Below are positions 18,701-25,945 of a DNA stretch of 64,000 nt, in pieces; position 1 is the stretch's first letter, and every line of letters starts with the position of its first letter. The notes beneath the pieces are model-generated. The model saw only the letters and a program-made list of their open reading frames with translations, had not been told where the DNA came from and made no database searches. The stretch spans positions 2,520,629 to 2,584,628 of the forward strand of contig KB906767.1 of the NCBI GenBank assembly GCA_000381625.1. Reading direction: 5' to 3'. The translations under genes were made by a program, and so were the position numbers. This DNA comes from Bryobacterales bacterium KBS 96. GTDB taxonomy: Bacteria; Acidobacteriota; Terriglobia; Bryobacterales; Bryobacteraceae.

Positions 18701-19221
18701 TTGGAAGCAATGTGAACCGGTTTGTCGATTTCACGCTAGGCGGGTGGAATATAGCGGGAATCACGACGTATTACAGCGGCATTCCCTTCAACCCCAGCCT
18801 TGGCAGCACACACACGGCCCCGGTTGGTCCAAACGACCGGCCGAACAAAGGCAGCGGCGATCCCTACAAGGGCGCACAGGGAAATCGCAATCAGTGGTTT
18901 CTAGGAACAACTGTCGAAGCGATTGAGGCTGGCAACGGCGGCGCATGGGCGCTGCCCGCGACAAACACGTTCGGAAATTATCCAATCAACCAGCTCTACG
19001 GGCCCTTGTTCATCAACCAGGATATTTCTCTGTCGAAGAGCTTTGCCGTCACCGAGCGCTGGCGGTTTACGCTGCGCGGCGATGCGAGCAATGCTTTCAA
19101 TCACGCAAACCTCGGGTCGCCGAACAACAATATTCTCGACCCCAAGGCGGGCCAGATTACGTCGCTCGTCGGCACATACCAGATGCGGCGTCTGCAATTC
19201 TCCGGAACCATCAATTTCTAG
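15781..19221 (+). CDS. TonB-dependent outer-membrane receptor, Oar-like, with carboxypeptidase-regulatory domain
   Basis: 1146 residues. A signal peptide ending near ASAQQ is followed by a carboxypeptidase-regulatory-like Ig fold (residues ~32-115, starting FGSIYGTVTDKTGGAV), a TonB plug (about 125-235, LLQTDRADVAQTF to the NEVKQANQDYDAEFGYMG segment) and a large barrel ending in an aromatic C-terminal strand (LQFSGTINF). This architecture is the expanded Oar/TonB receptor family of Acidobacteriota. Cys-containing loops (RCNCP and YCNCANNRY) may form disulfides. AAGGAG sits 6 nt before the ATG. The ligand is unknown; the family is often linked to glycans or peptides. Expression is probably controlled by the divergent membrane-anchored regulator, and a terminator follows the gene. 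Confidence 0.93.
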   Translation: MTRLGKKPWVGFLAAAVLLLCLSGTASAQQVFGSIYGTVTDKTGGAVANAKVTISDVNKGTKFEVTTNESGNYTKGQLIPGTYKVQVEAPGFQTAVSNAITVNVDQAARFDAAMNVGDVTQQVEVTAAAPLLQTDRADVAQTFSSKQLQELPNIGRNVQSFVLLNPGVVKLPWQHASSENPQGSVQTMVNGQYFDSTGYELDGTVNQDPILGIIVINPTMDSVNEVKQANQDYDAEFGYMGAGLLTYSTKSGSNDFHGGAFEYLFINTPGFQDFGRNPFNETTVPTTHQNQFGGSIGGRVIKDKLFFFADAQLTRNHQGGSLLTTVPTAAERNGDLSDWLTGTGSKIYDPRTGAADGSGRTPFAGNLIPTDRLNPQAQALLKFFPLPNSNAQGTVFRNNYTTSGTDIITANQWNTRWDYYLNDKNSLFGRYSYAGFTQDAPPAFGFDVGGPSFPTFAFGGHSDTLNQSVAIGWTHTASPTLINEFRFGYMRYHVVVTPGGIGSSPAKDAGIPGLNLDNFYSSGMPNIYIHEPGGGDQGVGGTSQLGYGLSNNRCNCPLTEFERQFQFVDNVTKISGNHSFKLGADIRYAMNLRVPSDNHRSGELQFEPEYTSILGSDGKPSGGLGLASYLLGQVTDFSRYVSSSTNAQERQKRLFWYAQDTWRPTSKLTINYGLRWEMVFPETVNERGNGAELDLATGNLDVFGVGLISDHGYQSMNWKEFAPRLGVAYQLTPKTVLRAGYGWSYSLGTFGSTFGHNVTQNPPVLANQSLNRPNPFSGVFSLVNGPPTLNPVVVSPEGTTPCPIGVDCKTRPGIFTMPVVYAYNATVEQQVTNKIAVSVGYVGNQGRHGPLGTSQSFNANEPILIPGVSNSNQNLGRPFFAKYGWTQNIDNYCNCANNRYDSLQALVKINAWSGYTVQGNFTYQISQGDGFGSDQSYTFLYDRPLGWGYGDNIPHRQFTLAQNYDIPFGRGRRFGSNVNRFVDFTLGGWNIAGITTYYSGIPFNPSLGSTHTAPVGPNDRPNKGSGDPYKGAQGNRNQWFLGTTVEAIEAGNGGAWALPATNTFGNYPINQLYGPLFINQDISLSKSFAVTERWRFTLRGDASNAFNHANLGSPNNNILDPKAGQITSLVGTYQMRRLQFSGTINF

Positions 19222-19254
19222 AGAATTTCGCATACTTAGGAAAACCCAACACGA

Positions 19255-19288
19255 GGCCGGCAAAAAACGCCGGCCCCGTTCATTTTTG
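19255..19288 (+). terminator. Rho-independent terminator after the TonB receptor
   Basis: Stem GGCCGGC / GCCGGCC (19255-19261 and 19269-19275) with a 7-nt A-rich loop, then CCGTTCATTTTT. It lies between two convergent genes. The A-rich loop and weak reverse tail make it less effective for the cytochrome transcript arriving from the right. Confidence 0.75.
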
Positions 19289-20257
19289 TGCCGTCGTGCC
19301 AGTCCTTACGATGCGGATATCGTGATCGGTGAAGCGCAGCGTTTGTCCGAGTTGCACTTCCGGCATGTGGCAGCCGATGCAGTTGGCGGTCTGCTGCCGC
19401 CGAACATGAGCCAGACCTGCATGGCAGCCCAGGCATTTGCCGTTGTAATAACCAGGATCGTTCCGGAGCGCGTCTTGGTGCGCGACGTGGCAGGTTGTGC
19501 AGGACAGCTTGCCTGACGCAAAGCACTTGCTCTTCATCAATCGCAATGGCTGAAAGCGGATGGTCTCGAGGGCGTTGCCGCCCGGCGCCGGTTCCACCCT
19601 GTGGCATTGACCGCAGAATCGCACCTGGGCTTCCGCGCCAACCTTCCCGGGATTGAATGGCGCGCCACGGCCGAGCGCATGCTCGTTTGCGCCGGGGTGG
19701 CATTTCAGGCACTGTACTCCTGGCGTGAACGATTTCAAATCGCTGCTGACCGACGTCGCATGGCAGTTCAGGCAATCGTGCAAATCTCTTTTGCTCCAGG
19801 TGCGCCCGAGGGCGGCTTCGGCGTTTGCCGAAGCCCCGGGATCGTCGCCAACCGTAACTCCATACCGTTTTAATTGCGGGAAATAACTGACCCGGTGTTG
19901 AGCGATCCCCGCATGGGTTTCCACGAGCGGGGTCTGTCCCTGTTCGCCGGCTCCAATAACCCACCGGATGAACCCTTGTGCTTCGTCCAGTCCGCGCACC
20001 GTTGTCACGGCAATGCCGTTGTCCACTGGCCGGTAATCGAAGAGATATCCGCCGTTCGATTCAGAAAGAGGATGATCGGGCAGATTCCGCGCGAAGGCGC
20101 TCTGAAGGGCGGGGACAACGGCATGCGCCATTCGCGTTTGCGCATGGGCCTCGGCTTCCTTCGGGTGACAAGCCGCGCAGCGCGGAACAGCCGCCGCTAC
20201 CGGGAGGACGGCAACCAATGCCAATCCCGTTATCCTTCCCGCCCTTGTCATAACCAT
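19280..20257 (-). CDS. Exported heptahaem c-type cytochrome
   Basis: 325 residues with an N-terminal signal peptide (ITGLALVAVLPVAAAV) and seven CxxCH haem-binding motifs (CAACH, CLNCH, CLKCH, CGQCH, CTTCH, CLGCH, CIGCH), in the DmsE/NrfB-like multihaem style with paired motifs toward the C-terminus. It should be a periplasmic electron carrier. The ATG follows the TAG stop of the upstream cytochrome-parvulin gene with no gap, so the two are surely co-transcribed and probably translationally coupled. Both carry seven haems with similar spacing near the end (...CHMPEV versus ...CHMPDA), so they may be paralogues or partners of one redox complex. The electron donor and acceptor are unknown. Confidence 0.9.
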   Translation of the reverse strand: MVMTRAGRITGLALVAVLPVAAAVPRCAACHPKEAEAHAQTRMAHAVVPALQSAFARNLPDHPLSESNGGYLFDYRPVDNGIAVTTVRGLDEAQGFIRWVIGAGEQGQTPLVETHAGIAQHRVSYFPQLKRYGVTVGDDPGASANAEAALGRTWSKRDLHDCLNCHATSVSSDLKSFTPGVQCLKCHPGANEHALGRGAPFNPGKVGAEAQVRFCGQCHRVEPAPGGNALETIRFQPLRLMKSKCFASGKLSCTTCHVAHQDALRNDPGYYNGKCLGCHAGLAHVRRQQTANCIGCHMPEVQLGQTLRFTDHDIRIVRTGTTAQK

Positions 20258-22177
20258 CTACCTTGCCGATTGCGACGCGATCAACTTCGGATCGATCTTT
20301 GCCGCCAGCGCCGTCTCGCGATTCGCTTCGTTTACTTTGCCTTCGTTTTGCAGAGCGATGCCGAGACTCCAATGCAAGGACGCGCTCAGAGGATCTACGT
20401 TGATGCCCTCGCGATACACGCGGATCGCCTCACTCAATTGGCCGCTCGAAATAAGCGCTCCACCGAGATTCAGATAGACCTGAGCCAGATCGGGTTGAAT
20501 CGCGAGCGCCCGCCTGTATTCCGCAATGGCGCCGGATGTGTTGTCGAGCGCTTCGTCGGCAATCCCCAAGTTGAAATGCACGCCGGCGTCTTCCGGGTAA
20601 AGCCGGGCCGCCAGTTTCAAAATCGCTCCTCCCGTTTGCGAATTGCCCGCCTCGCCGTACGTAATTCCCAGGAAGGTCAGCGCCCGCAGCAAATGGGGAT
20701 AAATCTTAAGCGCTTCAAGAAGTTCGCTTGCGGATTGCCGATGCTCGCCCTCCGATCGAAGGTCCATGGCTTTGTTGAATCGCGATTCGGCCTCTTCCCG
20801 GAAATTACGCGGCAACCGCTGCAGGATAAAATACCGCCCACCGGCCGGGACCACCGGGGAAATCTCACCGGGCACAAGCGCAAGAGCGGCCTTCGCCCAG
20901 TCTGGATTGAGTTGCGTGGCAGTCAAATCGCCCAAGAATCCGCCATTGGTCGAGGAAGTTTTGTCAATGGAATTAGACCGTGCAAGCTCAAAGAAAGAAC
21001 CGCCGGACGCAAGCCGCCGGCGAATTGTGTCCGCCGCACCTTTATCGTCGACTGCGATCATGCGCAGGAACAGATGCTTCGGTGTAACGGTGGTGCGCCA
21101 CGCGGCCTGTACGGGAGGCGATTTGACGTGTTGTTCCGGATGAACGCGTATCCAGTGGTCTGCAACCGTCAGCGGACTCTTCTTCGCGTCCGGCATATGG
21201 CACCCGACACAGCCTGTCTGCCGGTTCACCGGACAGAGGCCCGCATGGCCCGCCACGCGCCCGTTATGGCACTGTAGGCAGGTCTTCTCCGATCGAACCA
21301 CCAGGGCGGCGCGAGGGGCGTCCCGGTGCGGATCGTGACAGCTTGTGCAGGCGATCTGGCCGCCGCTTTGCCGCCAGCATTCGCTGTTCTTTAGGGCCGT
21401 GACCTGGTCCGAGATAAGTAGATCGTCCGGTAGTGGGTCTTGCACGATGCTGAAGCCGGAATGGCATTGCGCGCACGGCCGCATTCGATCGGCCACCGGG
21501 AGTTTCTCCGGATTCAGGATAGCCAAGTCGCGCGACTTCTTTCCGAGGGCAGCAAGGTGCGCCTGCCCCGGGCCATGACAGCTTTCACAGGTAACGCCTA
21601 TGTCTACATGTGTTCCACGCGCGCGCGGCTGCCCATGGCATGTGAGGCACTTCCGCTCGAATTGCGGGCTGAGAACCCGGCCGAACGCAGTTTCGTAGGT
21701 GAGGGGCTTCTGTTCGGGAAATCCCGGCGAACGCTCCAGCCGGTTCGCCGGGGCATAGTGCAGGTAGCGGCCTTCGACCAGAGGCGCGCGACCTAACTTC
21801 AATCCACCGACGTCGGGTACCCGAAAGAGAAAGCTGATGCCGTGCCGCATGCCGCCCATAGTGGTCTCGACAGGAAAATCGAACGCATTCGGGCCAGGCA
21901 TCTTCACTTCATAGTGGAAGCCTTGCGCCGTTCGCCGCACCAGATAGGCGATCGATGGGGCCGGCCCTTCCGTGTATGATTCGGAATAGTCAACGGGCAA
22001 CTGCTTCGCGACGCCGCCCTGCCAGGTTTGCGCCATGGCCGTGTGGGTCTGCGTCGCCGCAATGTTTTTATGACAGCCGGCGCAAACATCCCGTCCAACA
22101 TAACCGGCTGGTTGGGCGCTGCTCCCGGCAAAACACGCAAGTGGCGCCAGTGACAGCAGGAGAGCGAAAAACCTCAT
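20258..22177 (-). CDS. Heptahaem cytochrome c fused to parvulin-type PPIase and TPR repeats
   Basis: 639 residues in three parts. After a signal peptide, residues ~30-340 hold seven CxxCH motifs (first cysteines near 32, 177, 197, 235, 277, 300, 323). Residues ~365-456 look like a parvulin (PpiC) rotamase domain: LFLRMIAVDDKGAADTIRRR, GGSFFELARSNSIDKTSS, NGGFLGDL and LVPGEISPVV...YFILQRL. Residues ~460-630 are about five TPRs (for example ALAIQPDLAQVYLNLGGAL). The fusion puts a chaperone/prolyl-isomerase and a docking solenoid on a periplasmic electron carrier. A role in haem-protein folding or in assembling the adjacent cytochrome is a reasonable guess, not shown. It is first in a two-gene operon. 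Confidence 0.88.
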   Translation of the reverse strand: MRFFALLLSLAPLACFAGSSAQPAGYVGRDVCAGCHKNIAATQTHTAMAQTWQGGVAKQLPVDYSESYTEGPAPSIAYLVRRTAQGFHYEVKMPGPNAFDFPVETTMGGMRHGISFLFRVPDVGGLKLGRAPLVEGRYLHYAPANRLERSPGFPEQKPLTYETAFGRVLSPQFERKCLTCHGQPRARGTHVDIGVTCESCHGPGQAHLAALGKKSRDLAILNPEKLPVADRMRPCAQCHSGFSIVQDPLPDDLLISDQVTALKNSECWRQSGGQIACTSCHDPHRDAPRAALVVRSEKTCLQCHNGRVAGHAGLCPVNRQTGCVGCHMPDAKKSPLTVADHWIRVHPEQHVKSPPVQAAWRTTVTPKHLFLRMIAVDDKGAADTIRRRLASGGSFFELARSNSIDKTSSTNGGFLGDLTATQLNPDWAKAALALVPGEISPVVPAGGRYFILQRLPRNFREEAESRFNKAMDLRSEGEHRQSASELLEALKIYPHLLRALTFLGITYGEAGNSQTGGAILKLAARLYPEDAGVHFNLGIADEALDNTSGAIAEYRRALAIQPDLAQVYLNLGGALISSGQLSEAIRVYREGINVDPLSASLHWSLGIALQNEGKVNEANRETALAAKIDPKLIASQSAR

Positions 22178-22207
22178 CCAGATCCTAAGGAAAAGCCTAC
22201 CTCATTG

Positions 22208-22251
22208 GTGGGGACGGACCCTATTTTTGCCCTCGTCGTGGGGACGGACCC
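22208..22251. repeat. Two direct copies of a GTGGGGACGGACCC repeat
   Basis: GTGGGGACGGACCC occurs at 22208-22221 and again at 22238-22251, 30 bp apart, in the 179-bp gap between two leftward genes. Short GGGGACGGACCCC units are known as dispersed intergenic (REP-like) sequences in several soil bacteria; no transposase is nearby. Confidence 0.6.
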
Positions 22252-22356
22252 CATCTCGCGGCGTGAGGCGACGTTACATAGCCCAGAATTTCCTGGGTAA
22301 AGGCGGAGTGATCAGAATAGTAGAGGTATATACCCCGGGATATTGCCCGTGCGGCT

Positions 22357-23562
22357 TTAGACAATCTCTTCGGTTTGCGGATCCCAGCGCAGCGTCTGCT
22401 TGTGGCGGTAGCTATCCACGGCCATCCGGCAAGCGATAGAAACACGGAATCCCAAATCGAACGGGCAGTTCGTTTCTTTACCGGACCGGATGCAATCGAG
22501 GAAGTTCTGCATGTGAGCCCGCGGCGGAGTCACCGTACTCCCGACAAGCGCTTCCGCTTGCGGCCGATTCACTTTCTCCGGCGTATAGCGAATCTGCGCA
22601 CTTTTGAAGATCGTTCCGTCGCTACCAAGCACGTTTTCCGCCATCCCGAGATTGGCATTTCCAAACCCGGAAATCCAACTGAACAGCAGATCTTCCGGCT
22701 GTTCCATTGAGACGTTCATCGTATCCGGAACTTCGCGGCCATCGCGCCAGAGATACAGACCGCCGGTCATGGTAACGGCCCTGGGAATCTGTAGCCCGAG
22801 CACCTTATACCAGAAAGACACCTGGTGGGACATGTTTTCGTAGACGTTGCCGCCGGAATAATCCCAAAAGAAGCGCCAGTTCCGGTAGCGGTTGGCATCG
22901 AATGGGATGTTCGGAGCCTCGCCCAAAAACTTCTGCCACAGGATATTTTCGACCGTCATGCCCGGATACACGGGTCTCGACCATTGCGGCTTCCCGTGCG
23001 GCGTATTGCGGTACATCGTCGCATCAATGGCGGTGATGCGGCCAAGTTTCCCATCCTGCAGGAACGCATGTGCATCCGCGACCTGCCCGAACGAGCAGCT
23101 TTGATGGCCGACCTGAACGGCCTGCCTACCTTTGACCGGCAGCCACGCGGCGCGCATGCGCTTGGCATGCTCGACGGTAAACGCCATGGTCTTTTCCTGA
23201 TAGACATGCTTGCCGGCGTGAATCGAATCGACGAAATGCTGGCAGTGGAGATGCTGGGGCGTAGCAATCAGGACGGCATCGATGCTTTTGTCATCAAGCA
23301 TCTGGCGATGATCCATATAGGTTTTTGCGCCGGGGATATCGGCCTTCGCCTTTTCCAATCGCTCCGAATATATATCTGTAACGGCAACGAATTCAGTACT
23401 CGGACAGCCTATCGCTTCCCGGGCGATCGCACTGCCGCGGTCGCCGTAACCGATAATGCCGAGACGGACACGCTCGTTTGCGCCCAATACTTTGGCGGGC
23501 ACCGCCGCAAGGCTGCTCAGGCTGCCGGCCATCTGGCCTAGAAATGCACGTCGGGAACTCAT
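22357..23562 (-). CDS. Tat-exported Gfo/Idh/MocA-family oxidoreductase
   Basis: 401 residues. The N-terminus has a twin-arginine signal (SSRRAFLGQMAGSLSSLA) and the NAD(P)-binding Rossmann domain begins VRLGIIGYGDRGSA, with ATPQHLHCQH and the EKTMA segment (EKP in most relatives; the second-position Lys is kept but Pro is changed to Thr). The C-terminal half is the mixed alpha/beta substrate domain. Such exported, cofactor-carrying Gfo/Idh proteins are common in Acidobacteria and Planctomycetes and act on sugars or cyclitols; this one cannot be assigned a substrate. It stands alone, flanked by a repeat-bearing gap and a CDF transporter gene on the same strand 100 bp away. Confidence 0.88.
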   Translation of the reverse strand: MSSRRAFLGQMAGSLSSLAAVPAKVLGANERVRLGIIGYGDRGSAIAREAIGCPSTEFVAVTDIYSERLEKAKADIPGAKTYMDHRQMLDDKSIDAVLIATPQHLHCQHFVDSIHAGKHVYQEKTMAFTVEHAKRMRAAWLPVKGRQAVQVGHQSCSFGQVADAHAFLQDGKLGRITAIDATMYRNTPHGKPQWSRPVYPGMTVENILWQKFLGEAPNIPFDANRYRNWRFFWDYSGGNVYENMSHQVSFWYKVLGLQIPRAVTMTGGLYLWRDGREVPDTMNVSMEQPEDLLFSWISGFGNANLGMAENVLGSDGTIFKSAQIRYTPEKVNRPQAEALVGSTVTPPRAHMQNFLDCIRSGKETNCPFDLGFRVSIACRMAVDSYRHKQTLRWDPQTEEIV

Positions 23563-23662
23563 GAGTACTTCTGGGGAGTTACGGCAAGTGTAGCACTGCG
23601 GGCTAGGCGCTGGGCGAAGGCATCCAGCACGTAAAAGCCAATCCTAAGGTAACGACCGCTGG

Positions 23663-24586
23663 CTATTGTCCGTGATCGTGCGCCGGCGCCGCTTGATTCA
23701 TATGACAGCCATGGTCGGATAGGGAACAGGGCACATGCTCAAATTGGATGGTCGTGTGATAAATGCCGAAGCCACAAAGAACCTGGTTCAGGCGCTCCAG
23801 GATGCGATTGCTCTCCGAGGGCGGCATATCCTCGATCAGCACATGTGAGCTGAGCGCGTGGGTTTTCGTGCCCAGACTCCATATATGCAGATCGTGAACT
23901 TCGAGCACGCCTGTGACGGCGCCCATCGCGTCGGTGACCTGGCTCAGGTACATACCGCGGGGCAGACCTTCGAGCAGAATATTGAGCGACTCGCGAGTGA
24001 TCTCCCAGGCACTGTAGACAATCAGAAGACCAATGGCGATCGAGAGGATCGGGTCGACGTAAGTCCAGCCTGTGTAGTAAATGACGATCGCGCCCACGAA
24101 AATCGCAATCGCGCCCAATGCATCGCCCGCCATGTGAATGAACGCGGCGCGCAAATTCAGATCGTCCTTCTGCCCGCGATGCAAAGCGGCCATGATCGCC
24201 ACATTCACGATCAGCGCTCCAATCGAGACCCACATCATCATGCCCTCGTTCACGGGCTCGGGCTGGATGAAGCGTTTACCAGCTTCCCAGAAGATAAACA
24301 GCGAAATGATAAGAAGGGTGAGCGAGTTGACGAAGGCAGCCAGCACTCCGGCGCGTTGATAGCCATACGTGCGCGCCTGGTCGGCGGGTTTGGCTTGCCA
24401 GTAGAAGCCCACCGCGGCGAGCAGGAGCGCTAACGCGTCAGTGAAATTGTGACCGGCGTCCGACAGCAGGGCCAGACTGCCGGAGTAAAGGCCCGCCCAC
24501 ACCTCGAACGCGGTGAACAGCAGCGTTGCGAGCAACGAAAGCCGCAGAACCGAACCAGTCCCACTGGCATGGCTATGGTTGTGCAA
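23663..24586 (-). CDS. Cation diffusion facilitator (CzcD/ZitB-like) metal exporter
   Basis: 307 residues, six membrane helices and a cytoplasmic C-terminal domain. The metal-site motifs of the Zn-CDF subfamily are present: SDAGHNFTD in TM2 and HMAGDALG in TM5. The His-rich N-terminus (HNHSHAS) and the HDHGQ tail fit Zn/Co/Cd binding. The frame starts with TTG 24586, with AGGAGAGG 9 nt upstream on the same strand, so this rare start is credible. The gene is divergent from a peroxiredoxin with only 38 bp between the starts, so their promoters must overlap or share control. Function: proton-driven efflux of Zn2+-type cations. Confidence 0.93.
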   Translation of the reverse strand: MHNHSHASGTGSVLRLSLLATLLFTAFEVWAGLYSGSLALLSDAGHNFTDALALLLAAVGFYWQAKPADQARTYGYQRAGVLAAFVNSLTLLIISLFIFWEAGKRFIQPEPVNEGMMMWVSIGALIVNVAIMAALHRGQKDDLNLRAAFIHMAGDALGAIAIFVGAIVIYYTGWTYVDPILSIAIGLLIVYSAWEITRESLNILLEGLPRGMYLSQVTDAMGAVTGVLEVHDLHIWSLGTKTHALSSHVLIEDMPPSESNRILERLNQVLCGFGIYHTTIQFEHVPCSLSDHGCHMNQAAPAHDHGQ

Positions 24587-24624
24587 TGGATCCGGCCTCT
24601 CCTTTCAATTTACGATAGAGTGAG

Positions 24625-25077
24625 ATGCCAATTCTGTCCTGGTTGCTTTCGGAGCCAATCGCGGTCGGGGAACACGCGCCCGATTTCACGCTGCGGGATC
24701 AGGAAGGCCGTGACGTCACTCTAGGCGATTTCCGCGGCCGTAAGAACGTGGTCCTGGTGTTTTATCCGGGCGACGACACAAGCGTCTGTACGAAACAGCT
24801 TTGTGAATTCAGAGATGACTGGCAAGCTGCCCGAGCCAAAGATACGCTTGTCTTCGGTATGAACCCGCAAAGCGCCGAGAGCCACCGGAAGTTCGCCGGG
24901 AAGTATCAATATCCGTTTCCGCTGCTGGTGGACACAGGGAAGAAAGTAGCGGCACAGTACCATGCCAGCGGCCTTATTGTGAAGCGAACGGTGTATCTCG
25001 TCGGTAAATCCGGCAGGATCCGATTTGCGCGCCGCGGGAAGCCCGCGCCGGAGGAAGTGCTTAAAGCCGCGGAGTAA
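24625..25077 (+). CDS. Peroxiredoxin (AhpC/Bcp type)
   Basis: 150-residue thioredoxin-fold peroxidase. The peroxidatic cysteine is in [15 protein letters not shown] (Cys55) with a second cysteine five residues later (Cys60), the Bcp arrangement in which Cys60 can act as an atypical 2-Cys resolving residue. [13 protein letters not shown] and [15 protein letters not shown] fix the fold. It reduces hydroperoxides using thioredoxin-like donors. The next gene (thiE-like) starts 4 bp after the stop, so the two are co-transcribed although their tasks seem unrelated. Confidence 0.92.
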   Translation: MPILSWLLSEPIAVGEHAPDFTLRDQEGRDVTLGDFRGRKNVVLVFYPGDDTSVCTKQLCEFRDDWQAARAKDTLVFGMNPQSAESHRKFAGKYQYPFPLLVDTGKKVAAQYHASGLIVKRTVYLVGKSGRIRFARRGKPAPEEVLKAAE

Positions 25078-25081
25078 CCTG

Positions 25082-25717
25082 ATGAAACTGCCGCCGCTTT
25101 ACCCGATTCTCGACACAACTATACTCGAATCTCACGGCTTTGCTGTCCTTGAGTCGGCGCGTACGCTGATTGCGGCCGGGGTTCGTATTCTCCAATATCG
25201 CCACAAGCGTGAATTCACCCAGGGCCGGTACGACGAGGCCGCCCAGATCGCGGAAGAATGCCGCTCGGCGGGCACGGAGTTTGTTATCAACGACAGAGCC
25301 GATTTCGCACGGCTGCTAAATACCGGCCTGCATATCGGTCAGGACGATCTTTCGCCCCAGGCAGCACGGCAGGTCCTCGGCCGCGAGCGTCTCCTGGGCT
25401 TTTCAACACACAACCAATCGCAATTAAGAACCGCCGCCCAGTCTCCGGCCGATTACCTCGCACTTGGACCGATGCATGCCACCGTCTCGAAGGAAAAACC
25501 GGACCCTATCGTCGGCGTGGCCGAACTGGCGCGACTGCGCAAACTGACCGACAAGCCACTTGTGGCGATTGGCGGAATCACCGTCGAGAATGCCCGCGAG
25601 ATCCTGGCGGCCGGAGCCGATTCCGTGGCGGTCATCTCGGGGCTTTTGCCGGATTGGCCGGATTCGCGGATTCTGAGCGCAAGGGTACACGAATGGCTCA
25701 ATGCGACCAAGCAGTAA
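25082..25717 (+). CDS. thiE: Thiamine-phosphate synthase
   Basis: Joins the thiazole and pyrimidine halves to give thiamine phosphate. 211-residue TIM barrel from ATG 25082 (MKLPPLYPILD), which follows the peroxiredoxin stop by 4 bp. Motifs of ThiE are in order: ILQYRHK (pyrophosphate/substrate), FVINDRADFA, LHIGQDDLS, GFSTHNQSQL, YLALGPMHATVSK, LVAIGGITVENA and VAVISGLL. It could be the TenI paralogue, but TenI usually lacks the NDR and GQxDL pair kept here. No TPP riboswitch or other thi gene is seen in the window. Confidence 0.88.
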   Translation: MKLPPLYPILDTTILESHGFAVLESARTLIAAGVRILQYRHKREFTQGRYDEAAQIAEECRSAGTEFVINDRADFARLLNTGLHIGQDDLSPQAARQVLGRERLLGFSTHNQSQLRTAAQSPADYLALGPMHATVSKEKPDPIVGVAELARLRKLTDKPLVAIGGITVENAREILAAGADSVAVISGLLPDWPDSRILSARVHEWLNATKQ

Positions 25718-25796
25718 CGGACGAAAGGTTTCTACTCCACGGCGCTTGTGTTATCTTCGCTGTTAACTCAGAGCGGTATGCGTGTCTCTAGCATGT

Positions 25797-25881
25797 GCGC
25801 TGATAACTGCGGCTCCGTTGAGGACCTCGGCAAAAACGTCCGCTCCTTTACGGTCGCGGTTCAGTGCCGGGGAGACAGCGC
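25797..25881 (+). promoter_or_regulatory. Candidate structured RNA leader before the APC permease
   Basis: In the 228-bp gap before the transporter, GCGCTG (25797-25802) can pair with CAGCGC (25876-25881), closing an 85-nt domain. Inside, ACTG pairs with CAGT and GGAC(N12)GTCC forms a hairpin. The layout, ending about 64 bp before the start codon of a transporter, is riboswitch-like, but it matches none of the classes I know by sequence. The rest of the gap shows nothing else. Confidence 0.35.
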
Positions 25882-25945
25882 CTTATCAATTTTGGTGGGC
25901 CACAGGTTATGAAGCGCTCCGGACAGGACGACGTGAGGTGAGTAT

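Noticed and set aside
19874-21277. 467-residue rightward open frame
   Set aside because: It lies antisense to the two multihaem cytochrome genes, whose 14 CxxCH motifs are clearly real; it is a high-GC shadow with no recognisable domain.
22178-22356. Insertion sequence suggested by the GGGGACGGACCCC repeats
   Set aside because: No transposase gene or terminal inverted repeat pair; only short direct repeats.
25718-25945. Known riboswitch (TPP, c-di-AMP ydaO, guanidine) in the permease leader
   Set aside because: None of the conserved blocks of these classes is present, so only a generic structured leader is reported.
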